Below, piece after piece: positions 1-8,477 of a DNA stretch of 64,000 bases (positions are counted from its first letter, which is position 1; the number at the start of each line of letters is the position of its first letter). The DNA comes from Rhodopirellula sp. P2 (GTDB taxonomy: Bacteria; Planctomycetota; Planctomycetia; Pirellulales; Pirellulaceae). The stretch covers positions 5,871,001 through 5,935,000 of the forward strand of contig NZ_CP118225.1 of the NCBI RefSeq assembly GCF_028768465.1, given 5' to 3'. A program made the position numbers and the translations under genes. Below the pieces are notes generated by a model that did no database searches, was not told the DNA's origin, and saw nothing but the letters and a program-made list of their open reading frames with translations.

Positions 1-18
1 TTTGGTCCCAAGCAACGC

Positions 19-1254
19 ATGCTGATCTTCACGCTGGAAGGATTCACCCCCGCTGCGATCTCCGCCTATGGATCGTCTTGGAATCGGACCCCCGCTATCG
101 ATCGCTTGGCGGCCGAAGGCACCACATGGAATCGAGCGATCACGCCGGTCACCGATCCACTGGAACAATGGGACCGGTGGGCGAACACCTTGGCGGGAAC
201 CCCGCAGGCCAATCACATCGTCGTCATCACCGACGACCCGCGACTGCTGGAACGAGATTCCGCAGCCATGTTTGAAGAAATCATCTTGCTGGAAAGCGAC
301 CTGGAGACGGCCCCCGACGCGGACGATGAATCCGAGGCAATTGACATCGAGGACACCTCCATCGGCCGCTTGACCGCCCTCGCCGCGGACCGGCTCGCAC
401 AAGGCGACTCCGTTTGGCTGCACACGCGTTTCCTGACACATTGCTGGGACGCCCCCCGCGAACTCAGCGACGACACCATCGCGGACGAACCCAGCTACTA
501 CGACGAGGAATCCGGGGAAGACCTTCCGGCCGAGGAGCTCGGCGAGGACCATGATCCAGTCCCCTTCATCGTCGAATCAGCCACTCCGCCGAACCATTCC
601 ATCACAGCGGACGACGACCCAGACTGGATCACCACCTGGATGCGTACCTATGGGTGTCAGATCAAATTGGTCGACGCCATGCTCGACATTTTGGGTTCGG
701 TGTTGGCCCCCGACGAAACGATCGTGCTCAGTGGAACCAGCGGTTTCGCCCTGGGACAAAACGGTTCGATCGGGCATCGCACTGGGCCCTGGCGTTCGTG
801 TCACCTGCACGTGCCACTGGTCTGTTCGGGCGGATCTGGACTGCGATCTCGATTGGTGGCCTCGGCCGATGAAGTCGCTGCGGTGATCGGCACCCGCTTG
901 GCCAACCCAAGTGGGGATCTCTTGCCAACCCATCTGTTCGCTTGTGAAAACGTTGCGGACGCTCCAACGGAAGAATCCAAACCCGAGGAATCTTTGCCCT
1001 CGAATCCCTCGTCGCCATCACCCACAGAGCGTGTTATCACCCAACATCGCAGCGTTCCCATTGCGATCACCACCAACGATTGGTTTTACGTTCCTTCGGA
1101 CGACCAATCCTTGCCCAGTGATGCAGTCGAGCGATGTCACTTGTACTTGAAGCCCGATGATGTCGACGACTTCAACAACGTGGTGCGTTTGCGACAAGAA
1201 GAGGCGGACCGACTTCACCAAACCCTTTTGAACGAATTCCATCGAGCAGAGTGA
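19..1254 (+). CDS. Degenerate sulfatase-like protein (alkaline phosphatase superfamily)
   Basis: The 411-residue product begins with the sulfatase N-terminal pattern: a hydrophobic strand, then a YG...TPAIDRLAAEG segment at about residues 17-34, which matches the usual yG...tPniDrLAxeG. The catalytic hallmark CxPSR is absent, and the metal-binding aspartates after the first strand are not seen (TLEG stands where xxDD is expected). The distal SDHGe.lG motif appears as SGTSGFALG near residues 239-247, with Asp-His lost. The middle is acidic (about residues 100-180). I read this as a sulfatase/phosphatase-fold protein that has probably lost catalysis. There is no signal peptide, so it is probably cytoplasmic. 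Only 3 bases separate its stop from alanine dehydrogenase, so the two are probably co-transcribed. The ATG at 19 is the first start visible; an upstream operon partner may lie outside the window. Confidence 0.7.
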   Translation: MLIFTLEGFTPAAISAYGSSWNRTPAIDRLAAEGTTWNRAITPVTDPLEQWDRWANTLAGTPQANHIVVITDDPRLLERDSAAMFEEIILLESDLETAPDADDESEAIDIEDTSIGRLTALAADRLAQGDSVWLHTRFLTHCWDAPRELSDDTIADEPSYYDEESGEDLPAEELGEDHDPVPFIVESATPPNHSITADDDPDWITTWMRTYGCQIKLVDAMLDILGSVLAPDETIVLSGTSGFALGQNGSIGHRTGPWRSCHLHVPLVCSGGSGLRSRLVASADEVAAVIGTRLANPSGDLLPTHLFACENVADAPTEESKPEESLPSNPSSPSPTERVITQHRSVPIAITTNDWFYVPSDDQSLPSDAVERCHLYLKPDDVDDFNNVVRLRQEEADRLHQTLLNEFHRAE

Positions 1255-1257
1255 TTC

Positions 1258-2343
1258 ATGATTGTTGGCGTGCCCTCGGAAATTAAGACCGACGAATATC
1301 GTATTGGCATGTTGCCGGTGGGGGTCGCGGAACTGACTCAAGCCGGCCACACCGTTTTGATCCAAGCCGGCGCGGGCCTGGGATCGGGATTGCCCGACCA
1401 TGACTACCTCCGAGCGGGTGCCGAATTGGTTGCCACGGCCGAGGACATTTTCGCGCGAGCGGATCTGATTGTGAAAGTCAAAGAGCCTCAGCCGTCGGAG
1501 TACGAATTGATTCGTCCCGGCCAACTGGTGTTCACGTACTTTCACTTCGCCGCCGACGACTCGCTGACCAAAGCCATGCTCGACAGCGGCGCAACCTGCC
1601 TGGCATACGAAACGCTCCGCAACAGCTCGGGACAACTTCCGCTGCTGACACCGATGAGCGAAGTGGCCGGACGGATGAGCATCCAAGAGGGTGCGAAGTT
1701 CCTCGAACGACCTCAGATGGGACGCGGCATCTTGCTGGGCGGTGTTCCTGGTGTCGCCCCCGCTCACATCACCATTCTCGGTGGCGGCGTGGTGGGAGCC
1801 AACGCGGCCAAAATCGCCGCGGGTTTCCAAGCTGATGTGGCCATCCTCGACGTCAACCTGGATCGCTTGCGATACCTCGATGATGTGATGCCCGCCAACG
1901 TGAACACGCTGTACAGCGATCGGGACAACATCGTCGAACAACTGGAACGAGCCGACCTCGTGATCGGATCGGTGCTGATCCCTGGTGGCCGCGCCCCCAA
2001 CTTGGTTCGTGCCGAAGACCTTCGGATCATGAAGTCCGGCGCCGTGGTCATCGATGTCGCGGTCGACCAAGGCGGATGCATCGAAACCAGTCGCCCGACC
2101 ACGCACAGCGAGCCGACCTTCATCATCGACGAGGTCGTCCACTACTGCGTCGCCAACATGCCCGGAGCGGTCGGCCGGACGAGCACCTTTGCACTCTGCA
2201 ACGCAACCATGCGTTGGATCTTGAAAGTCGCTGCGGCAGGGATCGAAGGCGTTGTAAAAGACACCGGCCCGCTGCAAACCGCCGTCAACATCCACGCAGG
2301 CGAAATCGTTCACGAAGCCGTCTCGACTGCCTACCAAGGCTGA
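1258..2343 (+). CDS. ald: Alanine dehydrogenase
   Basis: The 361-residue NAD-dependent L-alanine dehydrogenase interconverts L-alanine and pyruvate plus ammonia in the cytoplasm. Length and order match the family: an N-terminal catalytic domain opening with GVPSEIKTDEYRIGMLP, a Rossmann domain with the glycine-rich loop ILGGGVVGANAA (about 173-184), and a C-terminal return to the catalytic domain. Active-site residues sit at family positions: Lys75 (VKVKEP), His96 (TYFHFA) and Asp270 (IDVAVDQGG). It begins 3 bases after the sulfatase-like gene and is followed by repeat-rich intergenic DNA, so it is probably the last gene of its unit. Function is secure; the link to its upstream partner is unexplained. 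Confidence 0.96.
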   Translation: MIVGVPSEIKTDEYRIGMLPVGVAELTQAGHTVLIQAGAGLGSGLPDHDYLRAGAELVATAEDIFARADLIVKVKEPQPSEYELIRPGQLVFTYFHFAADDSLTKAMLDSGATCLAYETLRNSSGQLPLLTPMSEVAGRMSIQEGAKFLERPQMGRGILLGGVPGVAPAHITILGGGVVGANAAKIAAGFQADVAILDVNLDRLRYLDDVMPANVNTLYSDRDNIVEQLERADLVIGSVLIPGGRAPNLVRAEDLRIMKSGAVVIDVAVDQGGCIETSRPTTHSEPTFIIDEVVHYCVANMPGAVGRTSTFALCNATMRWILKVAAAGIEGVVKDTGPLQTAVNIHAGEIVHEAVSTAYQG

Positions 2344-2349
2344 GCGCAA

Positions 2350-2712
2350 GAGACCTGTCGTCCCCTCAGGTTCCATTGGCTGACGCCAATGGCTACATCC
2401 TGTCGCCACTTCGTGGCTGAAATGTTCACGCGAGCCCTCTCGACACAACCATCCAACCAGTCCCAACGGGACGACACGTTGTCGCCACGGGCGCGAGCCC
2501 GTGGATGCCCGACAACCCACACCCCAAAAAGCCCCGAAGGGGTGACAGGTGTCGGGACCTGGCATGAGACCTGTCGTCCCTTCAGGTTCCATTGGCTGAC
2601 GCCAATGGCTACATCCTGTCGCCACTTCGTGGCTGAAACGTTCACGCCAGCCGAGTCCATCGGCTGACGCCAATGGCACCATCCTGCCGCCACTTCGTGG
2701 CTGAACCGTTCG
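2350..2712. repeat. Imperfect direct repeats with internal palindromes between ald and the next gene
   Basis: A unit of about 84 bases starting GAGACCTGTCGTCCC occurs at 2350-2433 and again at 2566-2649, about 216 bases apart. A third partial copy lies at 2656-2712. Each unit contains the inverted repeat ATTGGC-TGAC-GCCAAT (2375-2390 in copy 1) and the phrase GCCACTTCGTGGCTGAA, which can form a second small hairpin. Between the copies lies CCCCGAAGGGGTGACAG (about 2533-2549), which recurs near 63,715. The region between genes (2344-2787) shows no convincing coding sequence. It looks like dispersed REP-type repeats and may act as a transcription barrier between convergent genes. Confidence 0.8.
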
Positions 2713-2787
2713 CGCTAGCATTCGCCGCGGCCCAAACCCCGAGCGTGCCAGGAACCTGCACGGATCCGATTCAACCTTCAGAACCGA

Positions 2788-3675
2788 TCACTCGTCCGAT
2801 TCGGCATCGTTGGATTCGGCATCGGCGTCTTTGGAGTCGGATTCGCTCGGTTCGGACTTGCTAGACTCGGATTCGGCTGGCTTCGCTTCCTCCAACTGCG
2901 AACTTTCCTCTGGTTCGCCATACAGAAGTTCGGGAGCGTTTGGGTCTTCCATCCATTCAATTCGCTCGACGGTCACGTAGTCGTAGTCATTGAACAGGAC
3001 TCGGACGTGGGTTTCCCCCGCATCGCCTCGGACCACAAACACGTAGCTGGCCGCTTCCGCGTCGGTGTAGTCGTCGGTCAATTCCCAATCGTAGGCGACG
3101 TACTGGACCGTTCCCACTTCTTTCAGGATCGTTGCGTTCTCTTTGATCAACTCGTAAGTCGACAGCGCCATCGCGGAATCAAAGGGCACTGGGATGGTCT
3201 CCAACTGCACTCGGGTGTCCAAGTCCGTTTCGTCAGGAACCAAATCAACGCGGTCAAACCATTCGTCTTCTTTGGCGCTGACCTCGACCCGCACGATCGC
3301 CTCACCCACCGTTCCAATCACGCGGTAGAAGTACTCGTCGGTGTAGACCGAATTGTCGAGGTTGTGCTCGGCGGCAAACTCAACCGACTCGATCTCGCCC
3401 ACCTGTTCTTGGATGGTTTCATTTTCCGACAACGCGAACTGCAACGCCGTGGGGGTTTCCTCGTCGTCAGCCATGTAGTCGTAATTGACCGCATTGAGTT
3501 CGCTCGCGAGCCTTTCGACCGCGTAGTAACCCAGTCCCAGCACACCTCCGCACATCAGCAACATCGTCACCGAAACAATCGCGACGATGATCACCGTGTT
3601 CTTGGACGAACCACCGCCACCGGACGATGAGTTTGGAACCGGTTGGCTGTACGGTGAGTGCGGCGCGTGGGACAT
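2788..3675 (-). CDS. Membrane-anchored hypothetical protein with acidic C-terminus
   Basis: This 295-residue protein has no recognised family. A Ser/Gly/Pro-rich cytoplasmic head (residues 1-26) precedes one transmembrane helix at about 28-51 (NTVIIVAIVSVTMLLMCGG). The body that follows is presumably exported. The last 40 residues are almost entirely Ser/Glu/Asp/Lys (PAESESSKSEPSESDSKD and similar). The body contains two similar Val/Glu-rich stretches, each with a VxxVExxxxxDEW/Y-like pattern, which could be repeated beta domains. It lies downstream of htrA on the same strand but behind a strong terminator, so it is probably transcribed separately. The ATG at 3675 gives a sensible N-in membrane topology. 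Confidence 0.8.
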   Translation of the reverse strand: MSHAPHSPYSQPVPNSSSGGGGSSKNTVIIVAIVSVTMLLMCGGVLGLGYYAVERLASELNAVNYDYMADDEETPTALQFALSENETIQEQVGEIESVEFAAEHNLDNSVYTDEYFYRVIGTVGEAIVRVEVSAKEDEWFDRVDLVPDETDLDTRVQLETIPVPFDSAMALSTYELIKENATILKEVGTVQYVAYDWELTDDYTDAEAASYVFVVRGDAGETHVRVLFNDYDYVTVERIEWMEDPNAPELLYGEPEESSQLEEAKPAESESSKSEPSESDSKDADAESNDAESDE

Positions 3676-3730
3676 GGATGAATGTCTTGATTGAATGAAT
3701 GCCGAAAGAAAGCGATGCCGGTCGAAGTAT

Positions 3731-3766
3731 AAACAAAAACGGGCCCGTGAATTTCACCGGCCCGTT
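3731..3766 (-). terminator. Rho-independent terminator of the htrA-like gene
   Basis: Read on the minus strand, the 8-base arm AACGGGCC (3759-3766) pairs with GGCCCGTT (3738-3745). The loop itself can extend the stem through GTGAA/TTCAC. The hairpin is followed directly by a T-rich run (TTTGTTT, 3731-3737). It lies about 90 bases past the htrA stop and before the start of the next minus-strand gene. Confidence 0.85.
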
Positions 3767-3851
3767 CGCTTTCTTCCGATCCTCCTGCCTTCGATCTCCG
3801 CGGATGCATCACGATCAAGCATGCTGCATCCGCGAAATGAAGTCCCCGCGA

Positions 3852-5348
3852 TCACTGCAGCGGAACGATCATCCGGGTGTTCCCACGACGAATGATCAAT
3901 CGCAATGGAATGCCTTGCCGCTTGGCTTCCGCGATGATCACCTGCAATTCATTCACTGTTTGGACCGCGTTGCCACCGGCACTTTCGATCACATCGCCGG
4001 CCATCAGTCCGGACTCCGCCGCGATTCCACCATCTTCGACTCCGACGACGATCAATCCCGATTCCATTCCCGCGTAGCCATAGCGTTGAGCGGATTCAGG
4101 CGTGATTGGTTCGAGTTTGGCCCCCAGCACGCTGCCGCCATGGAACATCGCCATCGCTTCGCTGGTTCGCTCTTGCAAATCGACGGTTTTGTCCAGCGTT
4201 TCGCCATCGCGATTGATGACCATCGAGACGCTCGCCCCCGGAGGACGACTGGCGATGTAGTTGACCAATTGCGAACTGCTACGGACTTTCTTTCCATCCA
4301 CACTGACGACCACGTCGCCAGGTTGCAGATTCGCATTCGCGGCAGGTTGTTTGTCCAACACGCCTTGAATCAACGCACCGTCTTTGACCTTCAATCCCAT
4401 TTCATCAACCAATTCCGGTGTCACGTCACGGACTTGGGCTCCCAAGAATCCGCGCCGCACCTGCCCGTATTCGATGATCGACGTTAGCACGGGCCGAGCC
4501 AGAGAAACAGGGATTGCGAATCCGATGCCGGCGCTGGCACCACTGCGAGAAAGAATTGCAGTGTTGATCCCGACCAATTCGCCACGCAGGTTCACCAACG
4601 GCCCGCCGGAGTTCCCCGGGTTGATGGCCGCGTCGGTTTGCAAGAAGTCCTCGAACCCTTGGCCGTTGTTGACGATCTGACGGTTGCGGTTCTTGCCACT
4701 GATGATGCCCGCGGTCACGGTTTGATCCAAACCGAAGGGACTGCCGATCGCCAGCACCCAATCCCCCACTTGAATAGCATCGGAATCGCCGAAGGCAATC
4801 GCCCGCAACCCTTTGGCTTGGATTTTCAAGACCGCCAAATCGGTTTCGGGGTCGGTCCCCACCACTTCGGCGGGCAATCGACGATCGTCACTCAGTTCGA
4901 CATAAACCTCGTCAGCGCCTTCCACCACGTGATTGTTGGTCAGGATGTAACCGTCTTCTCGAACAACCACACCACTGCCCTGGCCTTCCCGAGTGGGCAT
5001 CTGCTGGCTGCCTCGCGAACGTTCTTCGAAGAAATCTTCAAATCCAGGTGGCAACTGGCTTCGCAGTCCCGGCGGCAGGCGATTGCTCACGGACTTGGCT
5101 GTCGTCTTGGAACTGATGCTAACAACGCTGGGACGCATTGCTTCGGCAACGGTTCGGAAAGAAGCCGACAAATCCTGAGCCGTGTTCAGTCCCTGCCCCG
5201 GATCGATCGAGGTCGCGGTTCGATTCGTTTGATCCGCCAGCGCATCGGACCGCATGCCGTCAGGCAAACTCACCACGACCGCGGTGGTCAGCGTGGCAAG
5301 CCACAAACTTCCCAAAGCAAAGCTGATTGGTTTCCATTGATTTCGCAT
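3852..5348 (-). CDS. Periplasmic HtrA/DegP-type serine protease with two PDZ domains
   Basis: The 498-residue Do-family protease degrades or chaperones misfolded envelope proteins. A signal or anchor segment (about 8-27, ISFALGSLWLATLTTAVVVS) precedes the trypsin-like domain. The catalytic triad is His140 (TNNHVVEG), Asp170 (TDPETDLAVL) and Ser248 (NPGNSGGPL). Two PDZ domains follow, the first with LGAQVRDVTPEL and the second ending in a strand rich in Ile/Arg. Coding potential continues upstream to 5471, but I chose the ATG at 5348 because AGGAG lies 12 bases upstream (minus-strand complement of 5361-5365) and the signal sequence then sits at the N-terminus. It is monocistronic, with a clear terminator at 3731-3766. 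The MucD/DegP/DegQ subtype cannot be decided here. Confidence 0.94.
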   Translation of the reverse strand: MRNQWKPISFALGSLWLATLTTAVVVSLPDGMRSDALADQTNRTATSIDPGQGLNTAQDLSASFRTVAEAMRPSVVSISSKTTAKSVSNRLPPGLRSQLPPGFEDFFEERSRGSQQMPTREGQGSGVVVREDGYILTNNHVVEGADEVYVELSDDRRLPAEVVGTDPETDLAVLKIQAKGLRAIAFGDSDAIQVGDWVLAIGSPFGLDQTVTAGIISGKNRNRQIVNNGQGFEDFLQTDAAINPGNSGGPLVNLRGELVGINTAILSRSGASAGIGFAIPVSLARPVLTSIIEYGQVRRGFLGAQVRDVTPELVDEMGLKVKDGALIQGVLDKQPAANANLQPGDVVVSVDGKKVRSSSQLVNYIASRPPGASVSMVINRDGETLDKTVDLQERTSEAMAMFHGGSVLGAKLEPITPESAQRYGYAGMESGLIVVGVEDGGIAAESGLMAGDVIESAGGNAVQTVNELQVIIAEAKRQGIPLRLIIRRGNTRMIVPLQ

Positions 5349-5881
5349 CGTGAATATTTTCTCCTGAGAGGGGATGGTCGGGTGACTGATATTTCGCTCG
5401 TACCGTGGCGAAGTCAACGCACCATCGCGAGACCTCGGCCAAACTCTTGTCATGGCAAGCGTGTCGCCCACTCCGGGACGGATTGCCGTGACTTTTCAGA
5501 GCAGTACTACTGAGGAGGGTGCCCGTTTGGTTCACTTTGAACCGGAGATGAATTTCGACCCAAGACCTCCGAATTGCGCCCCTGAGTCCCCGCTTCGGCC
5601 CCCAATGTGCAATCACTGAGTCGCAAGCTCGCAGCAGGCAAGAACACACGAATCGCCTGCTTGAGCTCGCCCAAGGGGTGTGCGTTATTGAGCAACCTGC
5701 GCACTCATGCCGTCGAATGTCAAAATGGTGAAGCTGTTCCGCATCGACGCATGAAACTCCCTTTCAAGCCGATGAGGGAAAACTAATTTCCGCTCGACAG
5801 TCAACAAGGGACTTTGCTAGCATGCTCGTTCAGCATGTTGCGGGTGCCGACATGCCCAACGCGGTAGGAAACCACGAATCC
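5349..5881. other. Intergenic region between htrA-like gene and glgC
   Basis: These 533 bases separate two divergent genes and should hold both promoters. No coding frame here is convincing; short open frames on both strands lack any recognisable protein signature. A GGAA-type ribosome-binding site (AGGAA, 5866-5870) precedes glgC. No operator or hairpin stands out. Confidence 0.5.
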
Positions 5882-7162
5882 ATGATGCGACAAACAGTAA
5901 CGGTGATTTTGGCCGGAGGTCGTGGCTCACGACTGGAACCACTCACGCGCGATCGAGCGAAGCCGGCGGTGCCCATTGGCGGCGCCTATCGCATCATCGA
6001 CTTTGTGCTGAGCAATTGTTTGAACAGCGACATGCGACGGTTGTTGCTGCTGACGCAGTACAAAGCCCAGTCGTTGGACCGACACATCAACGTGGCCTGG
6101 CGAAACTATTTCTGTCGTGAATTGGGCGAATTCATCGACGTCGTTCCGCCTCAGCAACGCATCGATGACAATTGGTACCAAGGCACCGCCGACGCGGTCT
6201 ACCAAAACATCTACGCAATTGAACGGGAAGCCCCTGAATACGTCGTGATTTTGGCGGGCGACCACCTGTACAAAATGAACTATGAATCGATGGTGAACTT
6301 TCATCATCGCAAAGGAGCGGATGTCACCGTTGGCGCGCTGCGTGTCAGTCGCGAGGAAGCCAGACAGTTTGGCGTGATGCAGGTCGACACCGACAACCGG
6401 TTGGTCGAATTTCAGGAAAAACCGGAAAACCCGCGTCCCACACTCGACGATCCGGATGTCTGCTTGGCGTCGATGGGCATCTACGTGTTCAACACCCGGT
6501 TCCTGTTCGAGCGACTGTGTGACGACGCGACTCAGCCCAACAGCGACCATGACTTCGGCAAAAACATCATCCCGGATGCCATTCAAGACAGCCAAGTCTT
6601 TGCGTTCCCATTCACCGACGAGAACCGCAAACGCGAAGCGTACTGGCGGGATGTCGGCACGCTCGAGGCGTACTACGAAGCCAACATGGATCTGGTTGGC
6701 GTGGATCCTCAACTCAACCTGTATGACCGGCAGTGGCCGATCCGTTCCTTCCAGCCCCAACTGCCGCCCCCCAAGTTTGTCTTCGGCAGCGAAGGCCGCT
6801 CATCACGCCGCGGGGAAGCCTTGGATTCAATCGTTTGCCAAGGCGCGATCATCAGTGGCGGTTGTGTTCGCCGCAGCGTCATCGGCTCGGGCTGTCGCAT
6901 CAACAGCTACGCTCAAGTTGAAGACAGCATTTTGTTTGACGATGTGAACGTCGGACGCCACAGTCGCATCCGCCGCGCCATTATCGACAAGGGCGTGCAG
7001 ATCCCACCGGAAACAGAAATTGGATATGATCTGGCGATGGACCGCGCTCGTGGTTTAACAGTCACTGACAGTGGACTCGTTGTGATAGCGCGCGGCGAAA
7101 TGATCGCACCGCCAGTCACCACGAACGGATCCTCCGATCCATCCTCGACCTTGACTTCCTGA
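5882..7162 (+). CDS. glgC: Glucose-1-phosphate adenylyltransferase (ADP-glucose pyrophosphorylase)
   Basis: It makes ADP-glucose from ATP and glucose-1-phosphate, the committed step of bacterial glycogen synthesis in the cytoplasm. The nucleotidyltransferase signature VILAGGRGSRLEPLTRDRAKPA opens the protein, followed by GGAYRIIDFVLSNCLNSD, the YQGTADAVYQNI loop, and a KREAYWRDVGTLEAYYEAN segment typical of GlgC. A C-terminal left-handed beta-helix follows (ISGGCVRRSVIGSGCRINSYAQVEDSILFDDVNVG). I chose ATG 5882 (427 residues) because AGGAA sits 11 bases upstream and the catalytic motif then starts near residue 7. A longer start at 5822 is possible. No other glycogen gene is in the window. A diguanylate cyclase-like gene follows after about 50 bases on the same strand. 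Confidence 0.95.
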   Translation: MMRQTVTVILAGGRGSRLEPLTRDRAKPAVPIGGAYRIIDFVLSNCLNSDMRRLLLLTQYKAQSLDRHINVAWRNYFCRELGEFIDVVPPQQRIDDNWYQGTADAVYQNIYAIEREAPEYVVILAGDHLYKMNYESMVNFHHRKGADVTVGALRVSREEARQFGVMQVDTDNRLVEFQEKPENPRPTLDDPDVCLASMGIYVFNTRFLFERLCDDATQPNSDHDFGKNIIPDAIQDSQVFAFPFTDENRKREAYWRDVGTLEAYYEANMDLVGVDPQLNLYDRQWPIRSFQPQLPPPKFVFGSEGRSSRRGEALDSIVCQGAIISGGCVRRSVIGSGCRINSYAQVEDSILFDDVNVGRHSRIRRAIIDKGVQIPPETEIGYDLAMDRARGLTVTDSGLVVIARGEMIAPPVTTNGSSDPSSTLTS

Positions 7163-7213
7163 CCGCTGTCTTCGGCGAACGCTGAGGGCCTCCTTGCAAC
7201 CCTTCGCTGCACC

Positions 7214-8182
7214 GTGAATCCGTCTCTGATCGCCGCCGGTTTCTTCTTTGCAGCGGTCTTGGTCGCAATCGGTTATGTCGTGGGACGTCGCCGACGCAAA
7301 CACCCGACGGCCGTCCCCGAAGGTCCGATCATCCACGAGGACGAGCGTCAGCGAATGCTGGGTTTGCTCGAAGGTCTTTCACGATGGACCAATGAATACT
7401 CCGGCAACGTTTCGAACTACCAAAGCGAGCTGGGCGAACTCAGCGACGCGATGCGGATCAGCATCCAACAATCGCGATCCGGGGCCGCCCGAAGCGGTCC
7501 TCAGACGGACAATCAAAACGCCAGTGACGCGAGAATGGTGACTCTGATCAATCAGATCATGTCAACCAACACCGAACTGCAAACCCGTCTGGAAGCCGCC
7601 GAAAAACAGTTGGAAGAACAGACCGAGCAAATTCAGTCTTACCTGACCGAAGCTCGCACGGACGGATTGACGGGATTGTTCAATCGTCGTGCGTTCGACA
7701 AAAAGCTCGATGAACTTTTTGTGGCCTACCGCGGCGGCGGCAAGTCCTTCACGCTGATCTTGATCGACATCGATCACTTCAAAATGATCAACGACACGCA
7801 CGGGCACCCCATCGGCGATGTTGTTTTGCAACAGATTTCTCAGCGTTTGGGCAACGGCATGCAAGACGCGGAGATCGTCTCTCGATTTGGCGGCGAAGAA
7901 TTCGCGATCCTGACCTATCTGCCAATTCGTGTGGCAGCGGACAAAGCCAACAAACTACGCGAACGCATGGCCAATGACTCCATTGAAATCGGTTCCGCCG
8001 AACTGACGGTCACATTGAGCGTCGGGCTGAGCACGCCGCATGAGGACCTGGTCATCGGCCCCATCGTGCGTCGCGCCGACGAGGCCCTGTACTCCGCGAA
8101 AAACATGGGTCGCAACCGGGTGTACTTCAACGATGGCAACGGGGCTCAATTGATCGGTGCCCCGGAGGTTGTCCGCTCGTAG
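7214..8182 (+). CDS. Membrane-anchored GGDEF-domain protein (probable diguanylate cyclase)
   Basis: This 322-residue protein begins at GTG. One N-terminal transmembrane helix (about 5-23) is followed by basic residues GRRRRK, so the rest is cytoplasmic. A helical linker spans about 45-145. The GGDEF domain spans about 150-310, with signature GGEEF at 226-230, the substrate motif DIDHFKMINDTHGHPIGD and the late motif ADEALYSAKNMGRNRV. It should make cyclic di-GMP from two GTP. The inhibitory RxxD site normally ahead of the signature reads QDAE, so product inhibition is probably lost. It could be co-transcribed with glgC. The tandem-PilZ protein at 19529 is a candidate c-di-GMP receptor. Confidence 0.92.
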   Translation: MNPSLIAAGFFFAAVLVAIGYVVGRRRRKHPTAVPEGPIIHEDERQRMLGLLEGLSRWTNEYSGNVSNYQSELGELSDAMRISIQQSRSGAARSGPQTDNQNASDARMVTLINQIMSTNTELQTRLEAAEKQLEEQTEQIQSYLTEARTDGLTGLFNRRAFDKKLDELFVAYRGGGKSFTLILIDIDHFKMINDTHGHPIGDVVLQQISQRLGNGMQDAEIVSRFGGEEFAILTYLPIRVAADKANKLRERMANDSIEIGSAELTVTLSVGLSTPHEDLVIGPIVRRADEALYSAKNMGRNRVYFNDGNGAQLIGAPEVVRS

Positions 8183-8477
8183 AGCCGCTCAGCATCCCGA
8201 CCTCCGAGGGCGTGCCGTTTTCGGATGCTGCGTTTCGGCAGTTTTCCAAATGGTGCACCTCTCCCGAAACGCAGTTGGGGGAGAGCGATAGTACGAGATC
8301 GAGCGGCGCCGTTCAGGCGGACGCGAGGGTGAGGGCCGGGCATGGGAAGTGGCGCGTGTTACCGCTCCCCCGGAAAGCATGCTTTCCGACACCTCCCGCT
8401 GCGCGGGCGAGGTTCGCAAGACGTCACAAACACAGCACTTCAAAACGGCGTGATCTCCGAAGCAGTGGGACCGCCGA
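8183..8477. repeat. Intergenic palindromic elements between GGDEF gene and nagA
   Basis: The region lies between convergent genes. It contains a stem CTCTCCC (8259-8265) with GGGAGAG (8279-8285) and a perfect 18-base palindrome CGGAAAGCATGCTTTCCG at 8371-8388. No coding frame is credible. These hairpins could terminate transcription in both directions, but neither has a clean T-run. Confidence 0.6.

Noticed and set aside
1018-2721. Open frame of 567 residues on the minus strand
   Set aside because: It overlaps ald in full and part of the upstream gene on the other strand. Its repeated blocks come from the intergenic repeats, and it has no recognisable domain.
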